Source: Stenopsyche tienmushanensis
Lineage: Eukaryota; Arthropoda; Insecta; Trichoptera; Stenopsychidae
Direction: 5' to 3'
DNA: 64,000 bases
NCBI GenBank assembly: GCA_008973525.1
Contig: WACJ01000398.1
Span: 1-64,000, forward strand
Part shown: positions 37,384 through 49,789 of the stretch, one piece after another
How positions within the stretch are numbered: position 1 is the stretch's first letter
Layout: every line of letters begins with the position of its first letter
The notes under the pieces: generated by a model
Databases searched by the model: none
What the model saw: only the letters and a program-made list of their open reading frames with translations
Told to the model about the DNA's origin: nothing
Translations under genes and position numbers: made by a program

Positions 37384-37660
37384 TAGTGTATAGGTTCTTT
37401 ACAATAAGGACGCTTGATATTTGAATGTAAATAAAACAAGTTGTGTGTGAGATATTTAATCAATTTTTATTTTATTTGAAGGAGTATTTTATGGCAATAC
37501 GTATGAAATATAATATCGTTCAAATGTCTGCAACGGCTTTGCTTGGTGGCGCGTATTCGGGAGGTCCAATTTTCGATGGCTTTGTCGCATGAATGATTTA
37601 TACGCATAGAGATGCGATTTAAGATATTCTCAAAGAAAGTGATCAATCAATGAACACTGT
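37384..37660 (-). mobile_element. Tc1/mariner-like terminal fragment, copy 3
   Basis: ACAATAAGGACGCTTGATAT and AAATATAATATCGTTCAAAT align closely with 2165-2330. The following sequence reads the same transposase-tail remnant on minus. Confidence 0.55.
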
Positions 37661-39100
37661 GTCCGTTTGAAAGACCATCGACCAGCGAGCAGCGAGTTAC
37701 CATTAGAAAGCAAAGACCTGCTCAGATCATAATTAATTTTCAATTTAATATGCACAAATAGGCGCTAAATTAACGTTTATAAATAACGCAGGCGTTTCTG
37801 TACAATATTGATTTATGCGATTTTTACATTGGGAATCGAGTTATTTACATACGACTAGTGTATTTTTAAGTGGGTTTTTTTACTCATCCATTATTGGAAT
37901 TGATGCAAGACTTTTTTTCTATTGATTGCTCAAATATATAATTTATGAAGCCATAAAAACACTCATGAATTTATAAATCATTTTATCAAGTTATTATATT
38001 TTGGTGTGTTCAGAGAGACAAAATGCGATTTGGCAAGGCTTAAAAATAATAGGAAGCCCACACATAAGACAACCGCCATTATGTATCGATCAGATCACGT
38101 GACTCGCAAAATATGCATCCAAGTCATATAAAATGACAATTATGCATTAGGTAATTTTTAGTACATACTAATGTTGTCAGCCGCTCCGAAGAAATATTTA
38201 ATTTGAAGTGCAATGAAACAACTTCTTTCGTCATTGCCCTTAAGCTTACAACTTGTGCCATGAACGTATACAAGAGCACTCGCATTTCTTTCGAAAAATG
38301 AATGTCGTTGTGGTTTTAGGCATGTTCGAAAACGTTGTTTCTTCGAAACGTCGATTCACCATAGCACAATCACTTAATGACAGGTTTTTATTTGATCTTT
38401 TCGGCGTGTATTATTTTATTTCGTATGCAGTTCTAATAATAGGAGTCGTCAAATTGACGGTGTTTGAAGATAAACAGCATCAATTCTCGTGGAACCGTCA
38501 ATCATCTCACGGTCGGTGTGATATTAAAGTATGGAGCAATTTAGCATAGATCATAAAATTATTGTCAAAAATGGAGCGTTGGTTAATGTTGGTGGCGAAT
38601 CGATTTCATGTCTTATGGGAGGGCAATGAGGCAATGCAGTACATGAGATTAAATACATATCTTCCTCAATCATCATCATCACCGATACGATGAAGTCCAT
38701 TCCAGGAAATTCCTTTTGAAGTCGTCTCATTCTGAGCCAAAGCCAATATTATCAATTAAATCCTTTGAATAAATAAAATACATAATTTATGGTCTGTAAG
38801 ATTTATAGGACATAGGACGAATTTGCCCCGATTATTGCAAAATATTATAAGGGTCGAAGTCGCAGCTATTTTTTCTTATGGAAAAAATGAAGATAATAGG
38901 TTTCTTCTCCGATCAAATTATTTATAGGGCCACGTAAGCGGTCCGATCTTACAGCGACCCGATGAGGCGGTACACGAGTTTAAACTCGGTTTTCAGCGTG
39001 ATCCGTAAACTTTGAGTGAGAAGACGTTTTCTTTCCGCTGCTTTGATTTAGCCTTGGGCATGCTTAAGGAAATGGAAAGAAACGGTGGACGACCGACTAT
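37660..39100. other. unassigned intergenic DNA
   Basis: The frame 38253-38549 (+, 98 residues) is not recognised and has no supporting context. Confidence 0.4.
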
Positions 39101-39174
39101 TTTTTTTTTGGGCAAAAGGGTCTTTTGCTACGCTTCACATATACGCCTTTTTATCTTTTTCAAAGGTGATATGT

Positions 39175-39715
39175 GAAAATTTAACCTTTAATCATCATAA
39201 CTTTTTAGTCTGTAAATGTAATAGCGCAAAACAACTATTTTTGTATTTTGAAATGTATTTTTGATCTAAATAAATCATTAATTCATGCAATTGGTTTAAA
39301 TAAAACTAGTTCTGATGATACATATCTACTTCTTAATTGCTTTCATGATCATACAGATCATAGAAAATGTCGCAAAAAGCCCTATAAGCGGACGGAATGG
39401 TCATAAAGTTTGTATGCTCAATCGGTCCGCTTTTCCAGACCGCCGATATGACGAATGAACGGCTCGCGATCGGATGCCGTCGTCATAATTTTTTTAAGAC
39501 ATAGGTCTATGTCTTTAAGTGTGTAAGGGTTGTCAAAATATATTTATTTTTCAATATTTTGAAAAAGTATCCAACATTTCACCTTTAAATCATCATAACT
39601 TTTCTAATCTATGGTCATAGTAGCATGAAATAACTGTTTTTGTATTATGCAATGTATTTTTGACATAAATAAATCATTATTTTGTGCAATTGGTTAAAAT
39701 AAAACTATTTCTGGG
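39175..39715 (+). repeat. diverged direct duplication split by a family B insert
   Basis: The segment 39175-39315 repeats at 39575-39715 (AATCATCATAACTTTT, AATGTATTTTTGA, AAATAAATCATTA). Between them 39345-39480 is a family B core (TCGCAAAAAGCCCTATAAG, GGTCCGCTTTTCCAGACC). Confidence 0.65.
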
Positions 39716-40141
39716 CTTCCAAAGTCACAAAAAATATGCAATCGAATGAGAAATATCAACTTCTAAATTTTTTAAACAAAAAAAAACTAACAACTATTTT
39801 GAACTTAGTTTAGTTTTAAAAAGTTTTCTAGATTATATCTTTTCCAACGATATGCTACATTTAATAAAAAATCATTTAAAAAGTCGTTTAACTTGAAGAG
39901 TTACCAATTTGCCAGGGTCAGGGTTAAGAAAATATTTTTTATGCTTTTATAGATGTTTTTATTAAATTAATTTCCAAAATTTATTCAAATTAGCCACATC
40001 TGCTTCGTTTCTCTTCTTTGTTTCAACTGTAGTTGTCTGAAGTAACATTTCTTCTTTTATTTTTGCAAATCCGGGGCTTGTTATTTCAATAAGGATTAAT
40101 TTTGTGGGCACCTCTGTCGTGTAAATTAATGCTTTTGGCGG

Positions 40142-40325
40142 CCCTATTCCGTGGCTCGCACGATCTGCAGATCTGACACCACTGGATTTCTTTGCCTGTG
40201 GACGTCCCCTGTTCCGTGGCTTGCACGATTTACAGATCTGACACTATTGGATTTCTTTGCGTATGGATGTGCCCTATTCAGTGGCTCGTACGGTCTCCAG
40301 ACCTGACACCACTGAATTTCTTTAT
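40142..40325 (+). repeat. 65-bp tandem repeat of mariner catalytic fragment, 2.8 copies
   Basis: Units start at 40142, 40207 and 40272 (CCCTATTCCGTGGCTCGCAC type). In unit 1 the + strand reads ARSADLTPLDFFACG, a mariner/Tc1 motif (RSPDLTPLDFFLWG) that includes the third catalytic acidic residue. The 65-base unit shifts frame each time, so the array cannot encode a tandem protein. Confidence 0.8.
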
Positions 40326-40339
40326 CTTGTTGTAGCACC

Positions 40340-42590
40340 TCGCATGTAAACGTTTCTGGACTCTATTGTGACAGAGATGGTGACCCAACTACAAAATTAT
40401 CTCGATCTCCGAAAATACTTAAATACATTTGTGAATTATCCTGCGAATTTCAATTAAATACTTACTTTCTGAATGAACCTCGTATCTTAAGCTAAATTAT
40501 TAGTAGAAATACTTTGCTGCAACTGAGGAATCGAAGAATCCTCTAGATCCCTGAGGCGATCCTATTATGGCTATCGATTACTAAATTAAATCCATTTCCT
40601 CGGATAACTTGCTTTGTTTCTAATTACAATTGCATCGAATGCACTGAAAGTGCATACGTCTCATTATATGTATTATTTATGGGAGCGCATTTATCACGCG
40701 CCGCCCTTTGGCGTTGACCGGTTACCTGCTCTCTGGTAGAAAGAAACCAATAAACGCATGTTTGCACATCGTTAAATAAATAAGCACTGCTTATTCAAGT
40801 CGTTAGATCTATTCAAAGGCGGCACATTCAGTCAATAAATTTATTCTGCGTGAATGGAAATCATCTCGGGCTATTTGTTGGGGTTTTGGACAAAAGAAGA
40901 TCGGAGGAGAACTCTTGTGACTAAAAAATATTTTTTAAAAACACACATTTAAGATGCATTTTTGACGTAGAAAATATTGATTTAAAGATCAATTCAAGCC
41001 CAATTTCATATCGACCAATAAAATAATGTTTCTTAATTTTTTTCTAAAGGATTTTCCACATTTCTAATATTAAATGCATTATTTCTGGTTCCTTAAGTAA
41101 TACATGAATCCTTATCGAGGACATTATCTTATCACGTAATCAATAGAAAACGTGACCATTCAAGAAGCGAGTTGTAATCCAACAATAAAACGCCCACTGC
41201 AGTAAATTTTCATAGTTATTTTATGAGCTAATTTTATGCATGGACATAGCAACATTACAATATCTCGATTTCAAACTATTTTATTTAATTAATAGCAGTT
41301 ATATTTTTATTAAAAAAATATATAAATTAAAATGGTTATATTATAATGGCCGATGGCACAACATGTGTACCATATCCCGGGCAACATGTGTGCCATATCC
41401 CGGGGTTTCCCGAGTGGCTAAAAGATCAGTGGCAAACATTCTCCGTGTGGCCAATCCGGGGTAACCCGGAATAGATCATGCAGCAGCGTAGGAAATAGGG
41501 TCGTATAAATGACCCTCCAATCTAGTCTCAGCTATGGCTGATGGTCCATCGCTTTCTCCGCGTCGCGTCGATCGTCCTTACATTAAGTCTGCTCTGAATA
41601 TTTCAGGACTGCGATATTCATTGCATTTCACCGTACGCGCGAAGATTTTATGTTTTAGGAAGAATTAAAATACGCAATATTTCCTTTAAAAAAATTATGA
41701 GAAACAAAAAAATATGTAGGTTCTTGTGCCAAGCATCCTGTATGTGTCAAATTATAAATGCCATGAATCATATTTTTAGGAAAAAATTAAATACACCATA
41801 CGGTAAAATTTTTATACTCCAGCTGGATGTAATGACATGTCGCAAAAAGCTTCACTCTAAGCTTCCTTGAAGCGTTGTTAATTAAGAGCATCTTCTGACA
41901 AAAGCGCTCGTGACGGTGCAGTAATTGGACGTCAAACGAAACAGCAAAAAACACCGGGACCGGAATTATTTCCAAAAATTCCGATTTTAAATTATGGCAA
42001 ATTTAAAATTTTGCAGTGCGACGAAACCGCCTCATTACTAATGAGACAATCCCGGACTAAGTTTTTATGTTTCGGTCCTTTGGCTAAATTGTTGACACTG
42101 ACAACTTAATTATTGGGCTCGAAACGAGCTCCTTTTCTGCGGTCGTTAACACTGTCGAATATTTTACTTTATTTACAAATACGCATTCCTTGAATGGAGA
42201 TCGCCAAATATGCCAAAAAAAAAAATATTTAAACTTGCTTGAGATTTTATTAATTTTTAAGCACTTAAAATTCCTTTTTTTTAAATATGCATCAATGATA
42301 TATTCTATATTTGGAAGAGAGCACTTGCTTCAATTACTCAGGGTTGGCCGTACCAACTGAAGCCTACAATTCGATCTGAGTTTTGGTTGATTTTCTGGAT
42401 TTAAAAAAATAATACTGACGAAAATTTTATTGTTCAAATATCTTAATTAGAATTATTAGAATTTTTCTATTGTACATTTTAAATTGAGCGATTTTTTTTG
42501 AACGATGACGATCTGATAATCGTTCAGCCTATGCGTTTTCGGAGGGTTAAAATAAATTTGCTAAAATAAATACTTCTGCCAACACGTCCT
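40340..42590. other. unassigned intergenic DNA
   Basis: At 41355-41405 a short direct repeat (CAACATGTGT-CCATATCCCGG twice) is followed by GGGGTAACCCGG. Otherwise nothing recognised. Confidence 0.4.
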
Positions 42591-42599
42591 TTATTTATA

Positions 42600-43014
42600 A
42601 TGTATGGATTTAAAATGATATTAAAAAAAAATCTTCATCGCGAATCATCCAGAGAAGGAACGGAAAGAAACTAAGGGAATCCACATGTGAGGTAGAGCGA
42701 GCATCAACGGTCTCTGTAAGGCAGACCATGCCCAGCACTGCTGTGCGAAAGCTGTTCTCCCTTGTATGCACTAGGCTGTTAAAGTTAGTGATGTCGCCTT
42801 TTACACAATGTCCTCCTGCACCTTCTGTAATCCACAAGTTCCACATTTCACTTCACCGATACACCGGTATTCATAGCACAGGATAAATTGCACACCCAAC
42901 TCATATAAGCTGGGTTATTCCAATAGCGTTTGATGAGCAAACCTACGAGACTGCTTTCGCTCACCTCTACTCTAAATCATTACCCAGCGTAGGATTAATG
43001 CCCCCCCCCCCCCC
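42600..43014 (+). mobile_element. LINE 3'-UTR-like repeat ending in poly-C (copy)
   Basis: Aligns weakly but collinearly with 57090-57390 (CACAATGTCC, CTTCTGTAATC, then CTCTACTC and the terminal GGATTAATGC followed by about 15 C). See 56731-57390 for the copy attached to a LINE. Confidence 0.5.
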
Positions 43015-43269
43015 GGCGAAGCAGATAAGATAGTATAATGCAATATTTTTGAAGCGAATGATATTCATGATTCTCCCACCCTATACAAAGATAATTCAAA
43101 TATAACCCGGATTTTTGTTTGGGTTTGAGGGTTTGGTTGATTTTTGTGTTGATATAATAATAATATGTAACCTTCACCATTCTCATACAAAATTTGTTCC
43201 AATCATCTGATAATATGGTATTGTAGGTATGCGAAATTAAAGTTGCTCGAAGTCAGCTCGAAGTATCTC

Positions 43270-43960
43270 GAAGTCAAGTTTAGTTCGATAGTTTGTCGTG
43301 TGTGATGTGTGAATTTTCGAAACAAAAATATCAAAATATCCCAATAAAGGAATAAAAGGAAGAGAAGTTCGAGGAATTTAAAAAAAATACATTATCATGG
43401 GAACCCGACTGGAGTCAGAATCTGGTGCTAATGGCAGAAAACCATCGCTTTAAAAATATCCAAAGCTTGAAGATCTGACTCCATTTCTGGGCCAAGAGAT
43501 AAAACAGCATCTCTTACGAATTTATAAAGACTTTTCCAGGGATGAATTACTTCAAAGATGCTTGGGTGGCCATACCCAAATTGCTAATGAATGTTTTAAC
43601 GCGACGGTTTGGCGACTGGCTCCAAAACACTTGCATTCTGGTGTAAAAATCATTAAAATATCAACATACATTGCTGCTGGGATATTTAATAAGGACTATA
43701 GATTCATTTTGATTATGATGAACACTTTAAATATCAATATTGGCACCTACTGTAAAGTCTTCGCTGAAAATACCGATGAAGCACGGGTAGCGAGGTAAAA
43801 CCGTAAGAGTCTTTCTGAGACAAAAACAGCTCGTTTAGCCCGAAAACAACAGCTAGTCGAAGATAATCAACTTTTTGAGAAAGCTGAAGATCTATTATAT
43901 GCGCCGGGAAACATTGGTTGATCGGTAAGTCACTAAAATTGATAGTTTTATCGCGTTGAA
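43270..43960 (+). mobile_element. Mutator-like (MULE-type) transposase remnant
   Basis: Broken frames include HTQIANECFNATVWRLAPKH, resembling a TQNPNES-N--W--CPK motif of Mutator-like transposase-domain proteins in animals. A coiled, basic tail (ARLARKQQLVEDNQLFEKAE) follows and ends YAPGNIG. At least two stops interrupt. Assignment is by motif memory only. Confidence 0.5.
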
Positions 43961-44159
43961 ACTTAAAACGAGTTTATCTCGAAAGTGCATTTTCAAAATG
44001 TTCGCCAGTTGTAGCTTGAAAAGTTGTTGATCGATCTGGCTGAAATTTTGGGATGTTTCTCACTATAATATTATCTAGTCTACTAAGCTAAAGTTTTAAG
44101 GTTTTCGCGCAAATAAATTATTTTTTTGGGGTAAAAATTATCAAGAAAATGTATGTAAA

Positions 44160-45040
44160 AAATATGATAGTTTAACTAAAAATAGAATAACAGGAAACCT
44201 TCGACAAGTGAAAGTTCGAAAACCAAAAAAACTGTTATTTTTCCTGAATCGAAAACTATTACCGAAACGTTGGTATAAACTACAATACTTAATAAATAGA
44301 CTTCTTCGAACACCGCGTAAATATAGTCCACGGCATTACCAGTACAATGTTTATCGTTCGCACGATCCATCCAGCCAAGAAGTATTTCAACTGGTTTTTA
44401 TGGAAAACAAAGATTTATATTCGACTTCCAACGACGTTTTATGACAACTCATCGACGTTGTTCAATTAAAACAATATTACATCGGAGGCCGGCGCTATCC
44501 AAGCTCTGTTTTTTTAGCCAAATGGCTCTTGAAGTGTTCTTCACTGCTGATAGTACACGCAAATGGATCGATACCGCAAACATTTGAGAAAAGCTGGTTA
44601 AATATATAAATAAACAAAAACAGCTCATATACTACTTTGAAAAGTTTGCTCACCCAAATCAAATTACAAAATAAAGTACTTTCCTTAATATCAAATATTG
44701 ATGTAAAATTTTTTTATTTAATTCTCTCATAGCTTGTGCATGCTTTTTGTGAATTCTTTAAAATAATGATTTTTTAAACAAGTCCTATTTGATCACCAAA
44801 CATGATCTATCAACGTGCAATTGAGGGTATTTAATTATATGCAGCATTATTTCCAATGTATCCAATCTAAAAGCATTTAGTTTAGATCCTAATGGTTAGT
44901 TGGTTTGATCCCACGTGTTTGTCGGTCATTTTGTTCAGTCACAGTAAATTCTTCCGATAGAGAGATCGTCGCGCTACGATCCGATCGGATTTTCAACTTT
45001 GCAGAACAATACCGCCGTGAATATCCATCGAAAGGTTGTG
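44160..45040. other. unassigned intergenic DNA
   Basis: The short frame 44208-44444 (+) is not recognised. Confidence 0.4.
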
Positions 45041-45054
45041 GACAATTATAGTGA

Positions 45055-45420
45055 TGATGTGATGAGTCGAAAACATTTCACTAAGTGAGTTAGGTTATTC
45101 AGAGTAGGACATACTGATACAACGAGGCAAGTAGTGGGAGACTGACTGGAAATTTCTAATGAATTTATGCAAAAAAAAAAAAAAAATAACAAATGCGCTT
45201 GACAAATTTCCTGACATTTCTTGAAGTCTCCTTGGTGATATAGTGTTGGAAAAACTTGGTTATAAGAATTTGTGTGCAAGTTGGATGCCCAGAATGCTCA
45301 CACCGAAGCACCATCAAAATCGCGTGACCGCCGCTCGTGAATTTTTGGATCGTTTTGTACAGGAGAAAGAAATTGAAAACGGGGAGACAGCAACTTGATG
45401 GTATTTCGGATCTTGAGTTC
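45055..45420 (+). mobile_element. mariner transposase remnant (family M1)
   Basis: Reads LEKLGYKNLCASWMPRMLTP and REFLDRFVQEKE, the mariner helix-turn-helix/WVPHEL-like linker region. Nucleotide match to the minus copy at 62390-62660. Frameshifts and a poly-A run (about 45171-45186) break it. Confidence 0.75.
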
Positions 45421-45499
45421 ATGCCCCGTGCTACTGCGCAGCCTGTTCCAAATGCTCTTAAACCAGCCTACGTAGACTAGGTGCGTTGGAGGAGGAAGG

Positions 45500-45742
45500 A
45501 AGAGGTTACACTAAAAAGCAAAGTAACGACTGCGCGATATCACTACAAGTCGAACCTTAGTTTGAAGGGGGCTGCATCAGATGACGGACTGCAGGGGCTC
45601 CTCCTTCCCCATGACCAGAAGCTGCATAATCACCCAAAAGCGCCCTCTGTGGCATTTCAACTCCTCTACGTGCTCGGCGATCCGCATGGTTCGCCTCCGA
45701 TCCGAAACGACTCAGCATTCAAGACATCGATTCTGACACCAG
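45500..45742. repeat. repeat related to 56960-57050, then primer site
   Basis: AAGTCGAACCTTAGTTTGAA and CTGCAGGGGCTCC resemble 56960-57030. TTCTGACACCA at 45731-45741 is the reversed tRNA-Leu primer site of the LTR that follows. Confidence 0.5.
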
Positions 45743-46072
45743 TGTAACGAGGGCGAGACTTCCCCGAGAGCGAAGGCGCTTCTTCTTTCGGATCATGATG
45801 TAGCTGGACGAATGTATGAGAATGGACGGGCGTCGAACAGAAAGACTCTCTTCTCTAGATAACTCTTTATTCAACACGATATAAAAAAAGAGATCTGGCT
45901 GCGAGAAGGACGTCCTTCCGCAGCCAAGGCTAACCGACCATTCTTCCTGTCTCCGCCTCCATGCGCGTCACCACCCAACCGGCAGTGATGCACACGTAAG
46001 AAGTGATCTGTCGGTATTACAGATGCAATGTCCCCACAGCGTCATAGAAAATGACGCTGTTAAAATAACAAT
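45743..46072 (-). mobile_element. LTR family A (minus)
   Basis: Starts TGTAACGAGGG next to the reversed primer site. It contains GATCATGATGTAGCTGGACG, the palindrome GAAGGACGTCCTTC, CGCAGCCAAGGCTAACCGAC and GAAAATGACGCTGTT. It ends near 46072 without the full 5' terminus. Confidence 0.75.
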
Positions 46073-46079
46073 GATAAAA

Positions 46080-46965
46080 TACATAAATGTTGTAACCTTA
46101 TTTTATGATATATTGAAAATTATGTTTCAAATTTCTTAACCCATTGGGTGCTACGGTATTTATAGCTACGGCTATAAGTATTCTTTCAATAATAAGGCTT
46201 TGTATTTATTACTTTTTTATGATTTTAAGCAGAGAATTACCAGATCCCTTAAATCATAAAATGCCAGTTTCAAATTGTCGATGTGTATGCTATTAATATA
46301 TGTTTGTTTAATTTTCATAAATGGAAGCCTTGGACATCTCTGAACTATTCACATATGTTTGTATTTGATTGGGCTTGTTTGTAAATATAATAACTCAATT
46401 AGATTTATCGCATGAAAAAATAAATAGTTCTTCTCAATTTACGAGACGCATAATCCCTATTTGGTAAATTCTTGCTCGTCGTATTGACAAATAAGCTCAC
46501 ATTTATTCTAGATTTTTTCTGAGATTTTAATGGGAAAGGCGTGAAAAATTTATAGCCTATTTGACATACGTTTCCAAGTTTACAGCGGAGGAAAAAAATG
46601 TAGAAATGCACTTATGCGAAAAAGTAGAACTATTAAGAACGCCTAGGATGGAGCAGGCCATGTGTAACAGGTTCCTCGGGAGCAGGACAAGTGCACTCGT
46701 AAGTATGCAGAACGTTCTTCTCTTCAATTTATGGCAGGGTACAGTCAAACGAAAATATCATTAAGGGACAATTATTATATTTATGTAGATCATTGATAAT
46801 ATTTTTAGATTAACATTTCAGATAAATAAATCATAACGGACCTTATGTGGCAATAGATGGGGGGAAACATTTTTTTAAAAACATTTTTTAAAGCATTGAT
46901 TTTAATTTTTTAAATATATATACTTATGAATGATTTTATTTAAAGCTTACGAAATTTTTAAATAA
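46080..46965. other. unassigned intergenic DNA
   Basis: Short frames at 46557-46764 overlap on both strands and are not recognised. Confidence 0.4.
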
Positions 46966-46971
46966 ATATAT

Positions 46972-47493
46972 TGTTGCATACGAGGGGGCGCCGCGCTTCG
47001 CGAGCCCCCAACGCAGCACCATCGCCGCTGCCGCCACGGCTGCCAACCGCCGCGGCGTATCTCGGACGGCCCAGACGGCCGCGCCGCGGGCGCAAAACGC
47101 CGGCCGCAACGCCGGCCGCCGGAGCCCGAACAGCGGCGGACGCGCCCCCTAACTAGGCGAGGGGGCGCAGAGTTCTTTGATCCGCTGGATCGACGACGCG
47201 TGTCAGGCTGTCGAGCGGCGACGAGGGGAAAACTCCATGACGGGATGAGGATAATGAATGAAAGTCTTCAATTGTTAAACACGACTTCGAAGATTGCGAG
47301 GCACGTGGCCTCCATGCGGGGCGATGCGTGCGGGCCAAAATGTCCGTCGACCGCCTCCCAAGGCTGCAACTTCGATAAGACTTTTTGGTTGCCTGCCTAG
47401 CTGTTAGTTCGCGGCGGGTCTTAAAAGCAAAAAGTATGGCCAGCTTAAAGCCGACCAAACTGTCGACGACAAAACATTTTGGTCCACGCAACA
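46972..47493 (-). repeat. LTR, 3' copy (minus orientation)
   Basis: TGTTGCATACG to CCACGCAACA. The 46980-47160 part is very GC-rich (GCCGCGGCG and GCCGGCC stems). Confidence 0.9.
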
Positions 47494-48904
47494 CTCCCCT
47501 TGACTTAAGGGTTGACTCGTCCCGAGTCAAACACCACGTGTCTCACAATCGTTCGCATATTTATTTTTCAGTCTTATAGTTTACATAGAACATATAAATA
47601 TAAAGTAACGCCAAAGAGATTTCTTAACAAAATATTATCCTTCTGGTTGAAAGATTCTATTCTATACTCTTAATTACTAGTAACAATTAAACATAACAAT
47701 TAGATCACAAGTATTAACCAATTTGTACAAATTCAAACAATAATAACAAAACTAAACATCCCCTAAACAGCTTGTCATTGTCGTCGCCATCCTGTATCGT
47801 AAACAATCTAATTTAACTTTATTTAGTTACCTTCGTCGAGATACCCCTTGGTACGTGAAGTATCACATTACTGCGCGAAACTGAAAGTTTCGGCTGCCAA
47901 CCCTACTTCACCGGTCACGACGGTGCCTCTCGATAGGATAGGGAAGGCAGCGATCAAATCCACCGAGGTGGTTCGATCCGCCCTGATCTGAAAGACCCAT
48001 AACAATTATCGCAGCGGATTTCCCGTCGCCAGCGTCTATTGTTGCTTCTATTCAAATACCATTACGCCACATGCTACCAGCCTGACGGCATCACCAGCTC
48101 GCCAGCGCCTGGTTCAAAGCATTGCGGCTCACAATAAATACTTCACGAACCATGGTTCTCCGACGACCTTATTCATACAATTCAACAACATTAATGACTT
48201 GCTTCATACAATTACGACACATTTACGTGAAGCTTACAAAAATCAAACAAAAGCGACGACAACAACAGCTTCTTAACCTGAAACGAACAGAGGATTCGTT
48301 CCTTGGGGTTGTCTCTGAAACATATTAAAATTAATGATTAGAAATATGGCGTTACATTTACATTTAGAATTACTTAAAACTAGTTTAAATGTGGGGATAA
48401 TCATATCCAACACTATGAAACGTCAACTGTCAAACGTAAAGTCTTAACCTAGAACTGTCAAATGCACGACACTGTATGGAATGTCACAACAACTCCACTG
48501 TGAACTGAATCAAAATAATTTTACGTATCACTGTGACGATGAGCTGTAGTGGCTCCAGCTCGAGCTATTGGAAGCCCGAGCGACTTCCGATGTCGGCATC
48601 TCTCCGAAGGTGCTTCGCCTTCAGCAGCTACCGCGTGGTCGGTCGGAAGTGAGCGTCTCCATGACGCCTCAACTTCCTCGTGGATGATGGGGCGACGGAC
48701 CGCATTCCTGGCGATCCTCTAAATCGCACCACATCATCTTCCCAACCCATACGCCGGTGCCGGCGCGTCGATGTTCCGCGCGTCATGATCACAGCTGATT
48801 TTTACAAAATGGCCGCCCAAGCCGGCGGTATCCTAACCTCACTTTTCGCGCCATGATGTTTTGGTTTCCCTTCATCGTCGTCCTTAAGGTGTCGTCGTCC
48901 CGGA

Positions 48905-48923
48905 TTCCACTTTTCTGACACCA
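48905..48923 (-). other. primer-binding site of the non-autonomous LTR element
   Basis: On minus TGGTGTCAGAAAAGTGGAA, close to the tRNA-Leu complement TGGTGTCAGAAGTGGGA, one base from the LTR. Confidence 0.75.
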
Positions 48924-48924
48924 T

Positions 48925-49447
48925 TGTTGCATACGAGAGGCGCCGCGCTTCGCGAGCCCCCAACGCAGCACCATCGCCGCTGCCGCCGCGGCTGCCAACC
49001 GCCGCGGCGTATCTCGGACGGCCCAGACGGCCGCGCCGCGGGCGCAAAACGCCGGCCGCAACGCCGGCCGCCGGAGCCCGAACAGCGGCGGACGCGCCCC
49101 CTAACTAGGCGAGGGGGCGCAGAGTTCTTTGATCCGCTGGATCGACGACGCGTGTCAGGCTGTCGAGCGGCGACGAGGGGAAAACTCCATGACGGGATAT
49201 GAGGATAATGAATGAAAGTCTTCAATTGTTAAACACGACTTCGAAGATTGCGAGGCACGTGGCCTCCATGCGGGGCGATGCGTGCGGGCCAAAATGTCCG
49301 TCGACCGCCTCCCAAGGCTGCAACTTCGATAAGACTTTTTGGTTGCCCGCCTAACGGTTAGTCCGCGGCGGGTCTTAAAAGCAAAAAGTATGGCCAGCTT
49401 AAAGCCGACCAAACTGTCGACGACAGAACATTTTGGTCCACGCAACA
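48925..49447 (-). repeat. LTR, 5' copy (minus orientation)
   Basis: Same as 46972-47493 with roughly ten differences, including a 2-base indel (GGGATATGAGG versus GGGATGAGG). Confidence 0.9.
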
Positions 49448-49789
49448 ATATTTTTAAGAGAAATTCTGCCGTTAAACGTTTGTTTGACTGTGCTTTATGA
49501 CCCAAGAAGCTCCCATTGATTTTCAGTCGAGTTGCTATATAAGGCAACTATATCATTTATCTCTTCCAATATTTTAGAAGTATTCCAAATTCAAATTTAA
49601 TTTGGATCGATCAATAAAATTGAATTTAAACATTATAGGCGGGGATCATCCACAATTCATTGTTGGTGATTAAAACGATTTGATACATACGTACTAAATC
49701 GAAAGCTTTGTCATGGTCAATGAATCTACGAAAAGTTCCAACTTGACTTAAAAAACACATTTGGGATCTGTCACATAATATTAGGTATA

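Larger units (their letters stand above)
46972..49447 (-). mobile_element. non-autonomous LTR retrotransposon (TRIM/LARD-like), complete
   Basis: Two direct LTRs (46972-47493 and 48925-49447, about 98% alike) flank 1.43 kb. The duplication ATAT sits on both sides (46968-46971 and 49448-49451). On minus, the 5' LTR is followed by TGGTGTCAGAAAAGTGG (tRNA-Leu-type primer site with two extra bases) at 48905-48923. A purine run (TCAAGGGGAG) precedes the 3' LTR. The interior has no frame longer than about 70 residues outside LTR overlaps. A Gypsy-type relative supplied in trans is likely. Confidence 0.9.

Noticed and set aside
38253..38549. 98-residue frame with a hydrophobic stretch
   Set aside because: No signal peptide logic, splice sites or family resemblance; could be chance in AT-rich DNA.
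46971..49225. Several GC-rich open frames (Ala/Arg/Pro-rich) on both strands
   Set aside because: They lie in the GC-rich LTRs, occur twice because the LTR is duplicated, and show low-complexity translation.
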